Assembly (NCBI GenBank): GCA_902761035.1
Contig: CACWIW010000071.1
Location: 1 to 43,800 of the forward strand
Origin: an uncultured bacterium
GTDB lineage: Bacteria; Verrucomicrobiota; Kiritimatiellia; RFP12; UBA1067
Reading direction: 5' to 3'
Length of the DNA: 43,800 bases
In this document: piece by piece, positions 18,401 through 26,156 of the stretch
How the letters are laid out: the number at the start of each line of letters is the position of its first letter
Numbering within the stretch: position 1 is the stretch's first letter
Position numbers and translations under genes: made by a program
Notes under the pieces: model-generated
What the model was told of the DNA's origin: nothing
Databases searched by the model: none
Seen by the model: only the letters and a program-made list of their open reading frames with translations

Positions 18401-19330
18401 CCAGACGGAATAGCTGCCGTCGCCTGTGGCGACCCATCCGGAGGAGTTGCCTGAGAGGGAGATGTTGCCGCTACTGTCAATTGCGAATTTCTGTGCGCCA
18501 GAAGTGCCGTTATACGCTGCGTGAGTCTGCCTGGCATATACGCCGTCCGCTTGCTCGGTGAGTTCGATGATCGCCGTCTTCTGGGATTCGGACGCCGTGA
18601 ACTGCATTACGATCTTCTGGACATTGTCGTTGGATGGCCATGGAGTGACGAAAGTGGCAATATTGTTTTCAACGGGGTTGTCGAGCCCGTTGCCCACGCG
18701 ATACCCGGCGATAAACATGTAGTTCGTGAGGCTTGCGAGTTTCGCGCCGGGGAAGGCGAGCCGAGCTTCCGCCACGGGATTCATGCCGTGGACACGGATG
18801 CCCCACGCCTGATAGCCGCCGCTGGTGCCGCTACCGTCCGGGTTGCCATCTCCGCCGTTGAACGAGAAGTTTCCCGATCCATCCAGATTGTTGAAGCGGT
18901 AGCGGAGGCACATGCCGCTCTTGTAGCACCAGCCGTACTTCTGCACGTAAACGCCGCCTTCGCCGTTGGTGAGGATGAAGATCACGAACTTCGAGTAGTC
19001 GCCGTCCTTGACGCCGAACTGGAGCGACATCTTGTCAATGCTGCCGTTCGTTCTGTGCCAGTGCGGGAAAACGCCCCACGCGGTCGCGCGCGTATCGACG
19101 CCGCCGCCGTAGAGTTCCGTGATGAACTGGTGCCCGTGGATGTCGTCGAGCGTCACGCCGGGGAAGGCGAGCTGCGGCGTCTCGCCGATCTCGGTGCTGG
19201 ACGGAATGCCGTCCATTGCGATGTTCGGCACCTCGGTGAATCCGTTCTGCAAGTACGTCTTCGTCACGGCGCCCGCCGTGAACGTCAGCGCAATCGCCGC
19301 GCCAAGAACCATCATTGCTGGTGTTTTCAT
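15485..19330 (-). CDS. Secreted repeat protein with autotransporter-type beta-strand region
   Basis: The product has 1281 residues and no recognised enzyme domain. A signal peptide (1-22, starting MKTPAMMVLG) is followed by five tandem repeats of roughly 130-150 residues (about 52-185, 186-325, 326-460, 490-625, 630-760). Each starts with an L-x-F-P-G-A-x-L-like strand and contains an FTNG-x-GGVY segment followed by an ARYN-like motif. Residues about 770-1230 are rich in G, T, V and N, with ANAFTGGLTVKSG, as in autotransporter-associated beta-strand repeats, so a beta-helix is likely. The end, residues about 1235-1281, is a small domain ending FTVFVK; no outer-membrane beta-barrel is visible. 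ATG 19330 is chosen over an upstream TTG (19351) because GGAAGGGA stands about 8 nt before it. It is probably a surface or extracellular structural or adhesive protein. Confidence 0.85.
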   Translation of the reverse strand: MKTPAMMVLGAAIALTFTAGAVTKTYLQNGFTEVPNIAMDGIPSSTEIGETPQLAFPGVTLDDIHGHQFITELYGGGVDTRATAWGVFPHWHRTNGSIDKMSLQFGVKDGDYSKFVIFILTNGEGGVYVQKYGWCYKSGMCLRYRFNNLDGSGNFSFNGGDGNPDGSGTSGGYQAWGIRVHGMNPVAEARLAFPGAKLASLTNYMFIAGYRVGNGLDNPVENNIATFVTPWPSNDNVQKIVMQFTASESQKTAIIELTEQADGVYARQTHAAYNGTSGAQKFAIDSSGNISLSGNSSGWVATGDGSYSVWEFYGIPNYTYMQTTPRLVWTKKGGVLTLNELAGAKFTALFGGSFVNAGGLNNMTGETLVSGYNTREAVDSNGDITEIVTEFEFNQQGKTVVVKFTNGADGVYGQAIAARYNQTFGYVYSDANGNFYGNSSSVATSRTASGYGVCGLKAIADTAKIYRQGPTRTFGVMDAAAPTSSTKFPTSVVPGFSGLTLEDLSSCVFLSYMQSGSISGRYVLGKHPTLYPSSGDAEKLAVQFTAEDGSWKKSAYVQFAYNANGAVTMQKVHNTWTTSGNANTKYFNDKFFTVGPSDNASYDNINGGQNNNQYDLWGLQVFPGFVQTSPMLLFRGATLNDIENATFTARVGGPSISTLADRVNGYNKRVIKDGDDVTCILVEFQSQTDWIKTTIVEFTNGDGGVYGEAKEARYVGLGSGLGYQFVTAYDGTSITYAGNDASPATSPTIGGYGVYDVQAAVEPDANEWTLDADRNWSYYTGGETFDDDAATIRVRVTANGATLTVDENTSVGKIVFVNAAGVDVTTNSLLVASGITASFGDIEAGAGVHLTVPTSLGAVAATAGSNATIAYVGSGTVSGVLSGEGAVEVCSGHVTFTGANAFTGGLTVKSGSVAVAGASVAQDAPTGPFGAIDTGSPRSVIVEAGAMVDVNGHNGLGYRFVLAGTGVATGAYTTPGPIVNFGTPLTIGIRNANQSYWTTGHARGYALGGDVTLGAAGGDVGIVSEGLWETAKYGCSLELGGHTLTKAGEGTLWMWSSGLNVSGSGTLNVSEGVVDIRKGAYNGTASTVAVGADGTLRIGAALNAASVVNNGRIEVTTYWTGDRKTTSISGTYSGTGTLAVLSDGILTLNNDLSVHDFVNNGGIAGAGTLTVGGTLTPGNAIPKLTLADGATVKLTGMNNAQSVTGTFAAAGTVSVDGSAISDADLKAAGMVPVLSAPSLPTGIKQRFSAVGASNRTFRVVTEDGVSTVYMSRTNGFTVFVK

Positions 19331-19376
19331 GCGTTGTTCCCTTCCGCCCAAGGGCCTTGTCCCCCAGGCGCAGTAT

Positions 19377-19406
19377 AGTTTACACCATTAGGCGCTTTCC
19401 CGTCAA
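19377..19406 (-). promoter_or_regulatory. Candidate promoter of the secreted repeat protein
   Basis: On the minus strand TTGACG (19401-19406), an 18-nt spacer and TAAACT (19377-19382) lie 46 nt before the ATG at 19330. The element lies downstream of the C10 remnant at 19423-19476, so the remnant is not needed for expression. Confidence 0.4.
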
Positions 19407-19422
19407 GGGGACCACGACAGTG

Positions 19423-19476
19423 TACCCACCCGGCGACGGCGTTCATCGCCTCTTCGTCCGTGACCTCGTCCGTCAT
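19423..19476 (-). pseudogene. Remnant of a fourth C10 peptidase gene (propeptide start)
   Basis: The minus strand here encodes DEEAMNAVAGWV, almost the same as the propeptide start of the first C10 gene (EEAMNAVAGWVN, at about 13390-13440), and the DNA is similar along about 54 bp. The similarity stops abruptly at both ends, with no signal peptide upstream and no protease downstream. From ATG 19476 the frame runs 49 codons and ends in a TGA that overlaps the ATG of the repeat protein. There is no ribosome-binding site, so this is more likely debris than a leader peptide. Confidence 0.65.
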
Positions 19477-19500
19477 AGCTTGAAGTTTAATACCTCTTTC

Positions 19501-20259
19501 CTACGCCTTTCCCACTGCGGCGAGGACGGCAACTCTCGCCTCGCGGCGGGCGATGCTTTTCCAGTCGCCCTCGCTCTCGCATCTGTATACCGCAACCTCG
19601 CCATAAGTGCCGATGAACTTATCGTCCTTCATCCCCTCAGGCCAGGCACAGCGTATCTCGCCATCGTCCGCCGACAGTATCGGCGGATTCTCGGTCACGA
19701 CTGTCGTGCGGTCTATGTAAAGGGACAACGAGACGCCGAACATATTGTCGCCGGGACGGAAGTCCGCGCCCCTTATCACAAAGTCGCGCCCAAGTACAAG
19801 GCGGCCGCCACGGAGATCGGAATCGGCCGTCTTAACCAAATAGATGCGGAACTGCCGCTTGTGGTCAACGTTCGTCGCCTCGACCCCCTCGAACGAGGGA
19901 CGGAACGCGGCAAGCTGCTTCACGGAGAGCGCGAGCTTGTGGCGTTGGGGGTCGAACTCGTCGTGCTTGTCCGCAAACAGCCCGTGGACCTTGAGCGACA
20001 CCGAAAGGTATTCGTCAAGGCGACGGGTGCGGCCATCTCGAATGACACCCGCTATCATAGAATCAAGCACTCCACGCACGATGGACTTCGCCGCTTCATC
20101 CTTGATTCCCGTGATGTATCCGAAATCACGCGCCTCCGCTATGATTCCGTCAAGATCAACGGCGTTGCCCTTCTCCGTGGATATGAAGGCGCGATAGCCG
20201 CCTTCTGACGACGCCGCGCCAGAAACAGGCTTGAGTATGAACTCCAATTTACTATTCAT
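19501..20259 (-). CDS. HU-like DNA-binding protein (HU-DNA-binding / DUF4469 type)
   Basis: The product has 252 residues. The N-terminal half (about 1-125) matches the HU/IHF-like fold found in Bacteroidetes-type HU-related proteins. Its signature is LKVHGLFADKHDEFDPQRHK (about 90-109), equivalent to the GVF-x-G-x-x-D-x-FDP-x-RH motif of that family. The C-terminal half (about 130-252) resembles the DUF4469-type beta-rich extension. There is no signal peptide, so it acts in the cytoplasm, probably as a nucleoid-associated or regulatory DNA binder. ATG 20259 has a perfect AGGAGG 7 nt upstream; the frame extends seven codons further without support. The 247-bp region before it is unusually AT-rich and carries repeated TGGCA motifs, consistent with autoregulation. 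It is monocistronic by spacing. Confidence 0.8.
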   Translation of the reverse strand: MNSKLEFILKPVSGAASSEGGYRAFISTEKGNAVDLDGIIAEARDFGYITGIKDEAAKSIVRGVLDSMIAGVIRDGRTRRLDEYLSVSLKVHGLFADKHDEFDPQRHKLALSVKQLAAFRPSFEGVEATNVDHKRQFRIYLVKTADSDLRGGRLVLGRDFVIRGADFRPGDNMFGVSLSLYIDRTTVVTENPPILSADDGEIRCAWPEGMKDDKFIGTYGEVAVYRCESEGDWKSIARREARVAVLAAVGKA

Positions 20260-20286
20260 TGTCTTTCCTCCTAGTCCCATTAGATG

Positions 20287-20422
20287 TTAATGGCATCAAT
20301 TTGATTTTTTGTGCCATTAAAGAATTAATTGATGGCATTAATTATAAAATTAATGGCACCGAAATTTTCTTTACTGTCATTGTTTTCTCCATTATTGTCT
20401 TTGTTCTTGATTTTCATGGCAC
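20287..20422 (-). promoter_or_regulatory. AT-rich leader with repeated TGGCA motifs upstream of the HU-like gene
   Basis: The stretch between the HU-like gene and the esterase gene (20260-20506) is far richer in A+T than its surroundings. It has five copies of (A)TGGCA or its complement: 20287-20299 (TTAATGGCATCAA), 20311-20320 (inverted), 20329-20341 (TTGATGGCATTAA), 20350-20360 and 20415-20422. The first and third are near mirror copies. Minus-strand TATAAT boxes occur at 20341-20346 and 20424-20429. This looks like an operator region for one or two promoters, with binding perhaps by the HU-like protein itself. No gene or terminator is seen in the gap. Confidence 0.45.
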
Positions 20423-20506
20423 AATTATATCATTTCCATCTCATGCGCAGCAAGCCTGAATAGGTTGGACGTTCGGTGGCATGGGCTATCCCAACGAAAA
20501 CGATGC

Positions 20507-22516
20507 TTAGTGCTGGAGGAGGTCAACCCAGTCGTAGTAACGCCAGGCATTGTGGACCACGTCCGCGAAGCGCGTAGGCTTCGCGTCATCCGCGAAAAGC
20601 TCCGCCCACGCGCATGGGGCGTTGATCGTCTCGATGCGCGAGAAGAGAGAGCGCGCGGAGGCAAAGGCGTGCGCGGCGGGGATGGCGGCACGGCCTAGGG
20701 CGATGAGGCGGACGGGGCGTCCGCTGTGCTTGGCGGCGGCGATTATATCTTCGGCGCGGCGGCCGACGAGCGGCACGCCCACGAGGCATCCGAGCTGCGC
20801 GAGTTCCTCGTCGGGGCTCTTGATGCCGTAGAAGACGTGCTTCGCGGCGGCGGTCTCGCCAAACCCACGGATGTCCGCCACCGTCACGCGGCAGCCCGCC
20901 GCGACAAGGCGCTTCACGTGCGGCGCGAGGTCCGCGCGCTTCGTCGCGTCACCCACGAGAAGCACGTCCTCGCCCGTGCCCACCGTGACGACGGGCACCG
21001 GCGTACCGTCGTCCTGCACGAGCACGGCGGAGGAGACGCCGTCCTTCTCCGACGCCTCGCACACCGTAAAGGAGATTTTGTCGGCCGGGCGAATCCCCGC
21101 CACGCGGCGCACCACGTCAGCCGTGAACGCCGGACGCGCCGCCTTCGCGCGGTCGGCCTCGTCTTTCATGATATCGTAGACCGTGCGTTCGCCCGGCAGG
21201 TCGAGCGTGTTGCCCGTAGGCGTGGCGCTCGCCTCCCATTTGGTCTTGCGCATGTGCGCGAGGCCCTTCGCCTCGTAGCCGAGGCCGGTATCCACGTTCT
21301 TGTAGTCGAAGCCGAACTGGAGGTTGCGGTGCGTCTGCATCGGCGCGGGGGCGGGACCGCCCTGCAGCCAGTGGTTCATCCACGCGACGGCGCGCGTGCG
21401 CGTGGACTCGTGCCAGTGGTGCGGGCCGATCGTGTCGGAGAGCGCGAAGGCGTCCGGCTTGCCGAGCATCGCGTACACCGCGCGGGCGCGCCGCGACGTC
21501 TCAACCACGCCCGAGAACGGGAAGAAGTCGCCATGCGAGGAGCAGAACAGCGCGGGACTCGGCGCACGCAGGAGGATGTGGCCGAGATGGTTGAAGCCGA
21601 AGGCGAGCTCGCCGAACACGAACTGCTCCGCGTCCTGCGGGCCGCACTGCTCACACACGGTGCGCACCGTGGAGAGGAAGCCACTCGGGGCGGCGCACGC
21701 GATGCGGTCGTCGAGCGCCATGATCCAAGAGGACATCGTACCGCCGCCGGAGTGTCCCATCACGCCAAGGCGGGAAGGATCCACTTCGGGACGCGACGCA
21801 AGGACGTCCAGCGCGCGGATGCCGTCCCACGTGCGGAAGCGCGCCGTGTTCCAGCCAAGCAGCTCCGCGCGGCGTCCCACGTTGTTGTGTGCGCCGCAGC
21901 TCCAGAGGTTCGGGTTCTTGCGGCACTGCACGCGCTCCCCCTGGTCGATGGGGTCGTAGCAGAGCGCCACCATGCCCGCCTGCGCGGCCTGAAGCGAGCC
22001 GCGCTGGTAGGCAGCTGCCGCCTTGCCGTTGGTGGAGTGCCCGCAGGGCACCACGATGCCGGGACGCTTCCCAGGGAACTTCACGGGGTCGGGCAGGAAG
22101 AGGTTCGCCGTCACGTGATGGTGGGGCTGGCTCTCGAAATAGATCTTCTCCACCGTGTAACCGTCGCGCACCACGCGTCCCGTGCTGACCACGTTCAGCG
22201 GACACCGCTCCGGAAATCCCCCGAGCGCCTCCATGAGCGCGGCACGTACTGTACGCTGTCGCGCAGCGAACTCCGCCGGCGTCTTGCACGCGGTCCACGC
22301 CTCGTCTGCCGCGAGGTCCGCCTCGTAGACGGCCTTGAGCATGTTGTCGTAGACTATGTGGTTACCGCTGGGAAGCAGCGTGCGTCCAAGCGCGGCGGCC
22401 ACTGGGTCGGTCGCGCCCAGCGCACCGAGCGCGGCACTCGCTGCGAGAGCCGCAACCACCCATCCAAGGCGTGGTTTCACGTTGGAAAAATGTCCTACCT
22501 TGACTTGACGCATCAT
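20507..22516 (-). CDS. Secreted alpha/beta-hydrolase, acetyl-xylan-esterase-like, two lobes
   Basis: The product has 669 residues and a signal peptide (about 15-35). The first lobe (about 100-400) is an alpha/beta-hydrolase of the acetyl xylan esterase / S9-like group: nucleophile Ser256 in GHSGGGT, candidate acid Asp330 in SSHGDFF and candidate His at 366-369 in GPHHWH. The conserved CGHSTNGKAA (158-167) lies at the oxyanion-hole side. The second lobe (about 480-669) again looks like a hydrolase fold (VLLVGDATKRADLAPH) but has GRAAIPA where a nucleophile elbow would be, so it is probably a degenerate structural copy. The likely role is removal of acetyl or other acyl groups from a plant-type glycan in the periplasm or outside the cell. 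It is the last gene of the operon, 72 bp after the GH43-CE15 gene, with GAGGTG before ATG 22516. Confidence 0.85.
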   Translation of the reverse strand: MMRQVKVGHFSNVKPRLGWVVAALAASAALGALGATDPVAAALGRTLLPSGNHIVYDNMLKAVYEADLAADEAWTACKTPAEFAARQRTVRAALMEALGGFPERCPLNVVSTGRVVRDGYTVEKIYFESQPHHHVTANLFLPDPVKFPGKRPGIVVPCGHSTNGKAAAAYQRGSLQAAQAGMVALCYDPIDQGERVQCRKNPNLWSCGAHNNVGRRAELLGWNTARFRTWDGIRALDVLASRPEVDPSRLGVMGHSGGGTMSSWIMALDDRIACAAPSGFLSTVRTVCEQCGPQDAEQFVFGELAFGFNHLGHILLRAPSPALFCSSHGDFFPFSGVVETSRRARAVYAMLGKPDAFALSDTIGPHHWHESTRTRAVAWMNHWLQGGPAPAPMQTHRNLQFGFDYKNVDTGLGYEAKGLAHMRKTKWEASATPTGNTLDLPGERTVYDIMKDEADRAKAARPAFTADVVRRVAGIRPADKISFTVCEASEKDGVSSAVLVQDDGTPVPVVTVGTGEDVLLVGDATKRADLAPHVKRLVAAGCRVTVADIRGFGETAAAKHVFYGIKSPDEELAQLGCLVGVPLVGRRAEDIIAAAKHSGRPVRLIALGRAAIPAAHAFASARSLFSRIETINAPCAWAELFADDAKPTRFADVVHNAWRYYDWVDLLQH

Positions 22517-22588
22517 TTCACCTCATTATTCTCAATTATCCGTCTGCTGCACCGTGACTGCCCACGGGCCACCGACGGGTTTTCCAAA

Positions 22589-24706
22589 TCAGGGGCGCCA
22601 ACCGTGCTTGTCGGCGAAGTCCATGTAACGGCCCCAGTCGTAGGGCGTTAGGAAGTGATTGCCCGTGCGCAGGTGGTACGAGACGCATCCCGCCTGCTGC
22701 GGCGTTTCGGGATCGGGCCATTTGTCGGCCACAAGCCCCTTCTTGCCGTACAGCTCCCACGCGGGCGAGGCCAGCTTTGCGGACCACCATTCGCCCAGCG
22801 GCCCGGCCCAGCGATCCTCCGTCGCGGAACCGACGCAGACAAGGCGCGGGGCCATCAGCGCAATCAACTCGTGCTGGTCGAAGTCCATCTCCATCTCCTT
22901 GCCCGCGTACTTGCGGAAATTGCGGCAGAACCAATAGTGGAAGCGCTTGGGACCGGAAATCGCGTCGATGCTTTCGGATCTCGGCAGGGTGATGTGGTTC
23001 AACTTCGCGCCGCCGCACCCGGATTCATTGGAACACGCCATCGCGAAACGCTTGTCGGTCACGCCCGTCCAGAGTGCGGTCTTGCCGCCGCGGGAGTGCC
23101 CCACCGCACCGACGTGCTTCGCGTCGATGAGCGGCTCGGTCTCCATCCAGTCCATCACGCGGCTCGCGCCCCACGCCCACGCCGAGATCGTCGCCCACGA
23201 ATCTGGGCCGCGCTCGCTTTCCGGCTGCACGGCCTGGAATATGCCCTGCGAGAACCCGGCGTCCGACTTGTCCGCCGCCACGCGGATCACGCTGAACGCG
23301 GCCGTCGCGTAGCCGCGGTCGATCAGCTGCTCTACGGGCCAGTATTCGCTCGTCGTGACGGCGCCGTCCGCGTCGTATTTCGTGTAGAAGTCGATTGCGA
23401 TGTAGACGAACGCCGGTGCGGGCTTGCCCGTCTTCGGGATGTAGGCCGTGATGGGGAAGGAGTGCTTCCCGTTCGGCCCGTCGTACGTCACGCGCACGTG
23501 TTTGCAGATCGCCTTGCCGCCGAACGCCTCGCTTTCGCGGTACGTCTTGAACGACACGCGGCCGCGCTCGTTGGCGGCCGCGGGACGCCGTCCGTACTCC
23601 TCGCGTTCGAACAGCTCGCGCAGTTCCGGTGCGCGGACCTTCTCCCAATCGGCAAGCGTCTTCACGTCCTTGCCGTCGAACGTCTTCATCAGCGCGGGGA
23701 CGTTCTGCGGCTGCGGCAGGTTTGCGGGACGCGCGTCTTTCTTGATGAGACACGGCTGGAACTCGCCAATGTCGATCCACGGGTGGCCGTCCTTCGTGGT
23801 GAACTTCGCATCCGCCGTGTAGGTGTAGCGCGGACCGCCGCCCGGGTCGCGGGAGTGGAACACGATTTTCCAGTTGCCGGACTTGTCCTTGAAGAGCGAG
23901 TGGTGCCCCGTACACTGGTACTTGCCCTTTGGCGCGAGGATCGGTCCCTTACCCTGCTTGACGTACGGCCCCTTCACGTTCGTCGCCGTCGCGAGGCACA
24001 CGTTGTAGTTGTCGTCTATCACGTGGTGGCTCGAATAGGTGAGCCAGTAGATGCCGTCCTTCTTGATGAGACACGGCCCCTCGGCGATTGACCACTGGGA
24101 GAACCTTGGATCGGCCCTGTTCATCTCCCAGTCCTCCTCGGCGCGGATCAGCTTGCGCTGCGTCTCGGGTTTCGCATGCAGGAGGTCCTTCTCCAGCTCG
24201 CAGATCCACACCTCGTTGCCCGCGTAGAAGTGCGCGTAGAGCATGTACGGCGTGCCGTCGTCGTCGAGGAAGAAGGAGTTGTCGATGTTGCCCTCCGGGA
24301 AGAACGGCTTTTTCTCGGGGTTGCGGAACGGACCGAGCGGTGAATCGCCCACGTCAACCGTCACCTTCTCCTCGGCGGAGTGGAAGAGATAGTACTTGCC
24401 CTTGTACTTGTGCATCTCGGGAGCCCAGAAGCGGTTACTTCCGAATCCGTTTCCGTTCACGTAGGCGCGGCCGAACTTGTCGCGCCCCTGGTCTGGCAGC
24501 CAATCCTTGAGGTTGGTGGAGGTGTAGACCGTGAGGCCCACCGTGTCGCCGGACGAGAAGTACAAATAGTACATCCCGTTCTCCAGATGGATGAACGGAT
24601 CGCCGCCGCACACGCGCTGCGGCGCGGCACCCGATGCGTTGAGTACGATAGTAACAACAGACGCCGCCGCCACAAGCGTCGTGCAAAAGGTTTTACGAAT
24701 TGACAT
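22589..24706 (-). CDS. GH43 glycosidase fused to CE15-type glucuronoyl esterase
   Basis: The product is a 705-residue exported bifunctional enzyme. After the signal peptide (1-27), residues 30-315 form a GH43 five-bladed propeller: base Asp36 (GGDPFIH), Asp142 (NIDNSFFLDDDG) and general acid Glu209 (SIAEGPCL). GH43 enzymes are mostly beta-xylosidases and alpha-L-arabinofuranosidases. Residues about 335-705 match carbohydrate esterase family 15: Ser538 in GHSRGGK, Glu561 in SNESGCGG and His684 in RTGNHF-LTPYDW. CE15 cleaves ester bonds between 4-O-methyl-glucuronate on xylan and lignin alcohols. The combination points to glucuronoarabinoxylan. The start ATG 24706 has AGGA 8 nt upstream. It lies 16 bp downstream of the oxidoreductase pseudogene, in the same operon. 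Confidence 0.92.
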   Translation of the reverse strand: MSIRKTFCTTLVAAASVVTIVLNASGAAPQRVCGGDPFIHLENGMYYLYFSSGDTVGLTVYTSTNLKDWLPDQGRDKFGRAYVNGNGFGSNRFWAPEMHKYKGKYYLFHSAEEKVTVDVGDSPLGPFRNPEKKPFFPEGNIDNSFFLDDDGTPYMLYAHFYAGNEVWICELEKDLLHAKPETQRKLIRAEEDWEMNRADPRFSQWSIAEGPCLIKKDGIYWLTYSSHHVIDDNYNVCLATATNVKGPYVKQGKGPILAPKGKYQCTGHHSLFKDKSGNWKIVFHSRDPGGGPRYTYTADAKFTTKDGHPWIDIGEFQPCLIKKDARPANLPQPQNVPALMKTFDGKDVKTLADWEKVRAPELRELFEREEYGRRPAAANERGRVSFKTYRESEAFGGKAICKHVRVTYDGPNGKHSFPITAYIPKTGKPAPAFVYIAIDFYTKYDADGAVTTSEYWPVEQLIDRGYATAAFSVIRVAADKSDAGFSQGIFQAVQPESERGPDSWATISAWAWGASRVMDWMETEPLIDAKHVGAVGHSRGGKTALWTGVTDKRFAMACSNESGCGGAKLNHITLPRSESIDAISGPKRFHYWFCRNFRKYAGKEMEMDFDQHELIALMAPRLVCVGSATEDRWAGPLGEWWSAKLASPAWELYGKKGLVADKWPDPETPQQAGCVSYHLRTGNHFLTPYDWGRYMDFADKHGWRP

Positions 24707-24722
24707 TGATTTATCCTCGCGT

Positions 24723-26136
24723 TCAGGCGCCCGCCTTCTTGCGGATTTCCTTGATGATCGGCGCGACGGCGAATTGCGGACGCTCGAAGCACGAGTAGAG
24801 CTTCTTCTGGTCGTCGGGATTCGTGAAGACGTGCTTCACGGGATCCCAGCCGATCGTGCGGCCGATGTTGTTCATCGCGTGGTAGCCGAGGATGCAGGAG
24901 ATGGTGGAGACGTTCGCCTCCTCCACCGTGATGTGCGTGTCCTTGCGCTCGCGCATGCCCACGAACCACACGCGGTGGTGTCCCTTCAGGGGATTGCGCA
25001 CGGCGTGCTTCTCGGGATCGCCGTCGATCAGCTCCTTCTTGTTCGCCTCGAGCGCGCGCCAGAAGTCGGCCTTCGCCTTGTAGGCGGTGTCGACGCGATC
25101 CGCCGCCGCAACCGACGCCGAGCCACGGCTCGTCCAGATCCAGTCGCCGTTCGCGCCCATGAAGCGCACGCCCCAGCCGCCGTTGGAGCGGAGGCCCTTC
25201 GGAAGGCCGGAGTACTTCCGCGACGTGCAGTGCAGGTCCACGCCGTTCGCGTACTTGTAGAGGATATGGTATTCATGGTGGACGTTGAACATACGCCCGG
25301 TGAGGAAGTTGGCCTTGTCGCAGCAGACCGAGATCGGCCCCGCGTTGCCCATCGCCCACTGCGCGATGTCCATGTGGTGCGAACCCCAGCCGCCGATGTT
25401 GCCGGTGCAGTAGTCCTGGATCTGGAGCCAGCCGACGTTCTGTCCGGGGATCCGCGCGTAGGGCTTGCCGTTGCCGTCCACGGGACGCCAGTGCGTGCGG
25501 AGCTGCGAGTACGGCACGCCGTCGCGCGCTGGGCCTAACCAGAGGTCGAAGTCGAAGTCCTTGGGATCGGGCGTGCGCTCAATGGACGGCACGTTCCACT
25601 CCCTGTCGGGATTGTTGAGCGGCAGCTCCACGTCGATGCGCTTCAGCGTGCCGAGGCGTCCGCTCATCACGCACTCCACGCCCTGGCGGAAGCTGTACTG
25701 TCCGCGCTGCTGCGTGCCGATGTGGAACACGCGCTTCATCTTGCGGACCGCCTCCGCGATTGCCTCGCTCTCCTCCACGGAAAGGGCCATCGGCTTCTGG
25801 ACGTAGACGTCCTTGCCCTTGTAGCAGGCCTCCACCACCATGCGCGCGTGCCAGTGGTCCTGCGTGCAGATCATCACGCCGTCGATGCCGGGGTCGTCCA
25901 GCACCTTGCGGTAGTCCATCTCGAGCTTGAGGTGGTCCATCTTGTAGCATCGCGAGGTCCTGGTTGGCGACGAGCCCGCCGATGTCCATCGTGGTGCCGA
26001 TGCGTCCGAGGCCGATGATACCGATCTGGAGCTTGTTGCTGGGGGCGTCCGCGCCCAACACGGACGACGGGACGATCACGGGGAACGCGCCCGCCGCAAG
26101 GGCGCACTTGAGGAAGTCTTTGCGTGAGGTTTTCAT
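24723..26136 (-). pseudogene. Gfo/Idh/MocA oxidoreductase, disrupted by deletion and frameshift
   Basis: The gene starts at ATG 26136 with a Tat-like leader (TSRKDFLK, then a hydrophobic stretch) and the dinucleotide-binding GIIGLGRIG. The frame then breaks near 25950: the first frame goes on from ANQDLAM into nonsense, while the second frame carries the rest, from about KMDHLKLEMDYRKVLDD to the stop at 24723. The downstream part is well preserved: ICTQDHWHA, VQKP (usually EKP) and GGWGSHHMDIAQW. The spacing between GLGRIG and DYRKV is about 27 residues, shorter than usual. The strand with the acidic residue that binds the NAD(P) ribose seems lost, so this is a deletion plus a shift and not a single-base slip. 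The intact relatives oxidise sugars or sugar derivatives. Assembly error remains possible. Confidence 0.82.
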
Positions 26137-26156
26137 GTGTATTTTACCTTTCTTTG

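Noticed and set aside
15485..19330. Classical autotransporter
   Set aside because: The beta-strand repeats are there, but no C-terminal outer-membrane barrel or terminal aromatic signature is visible.
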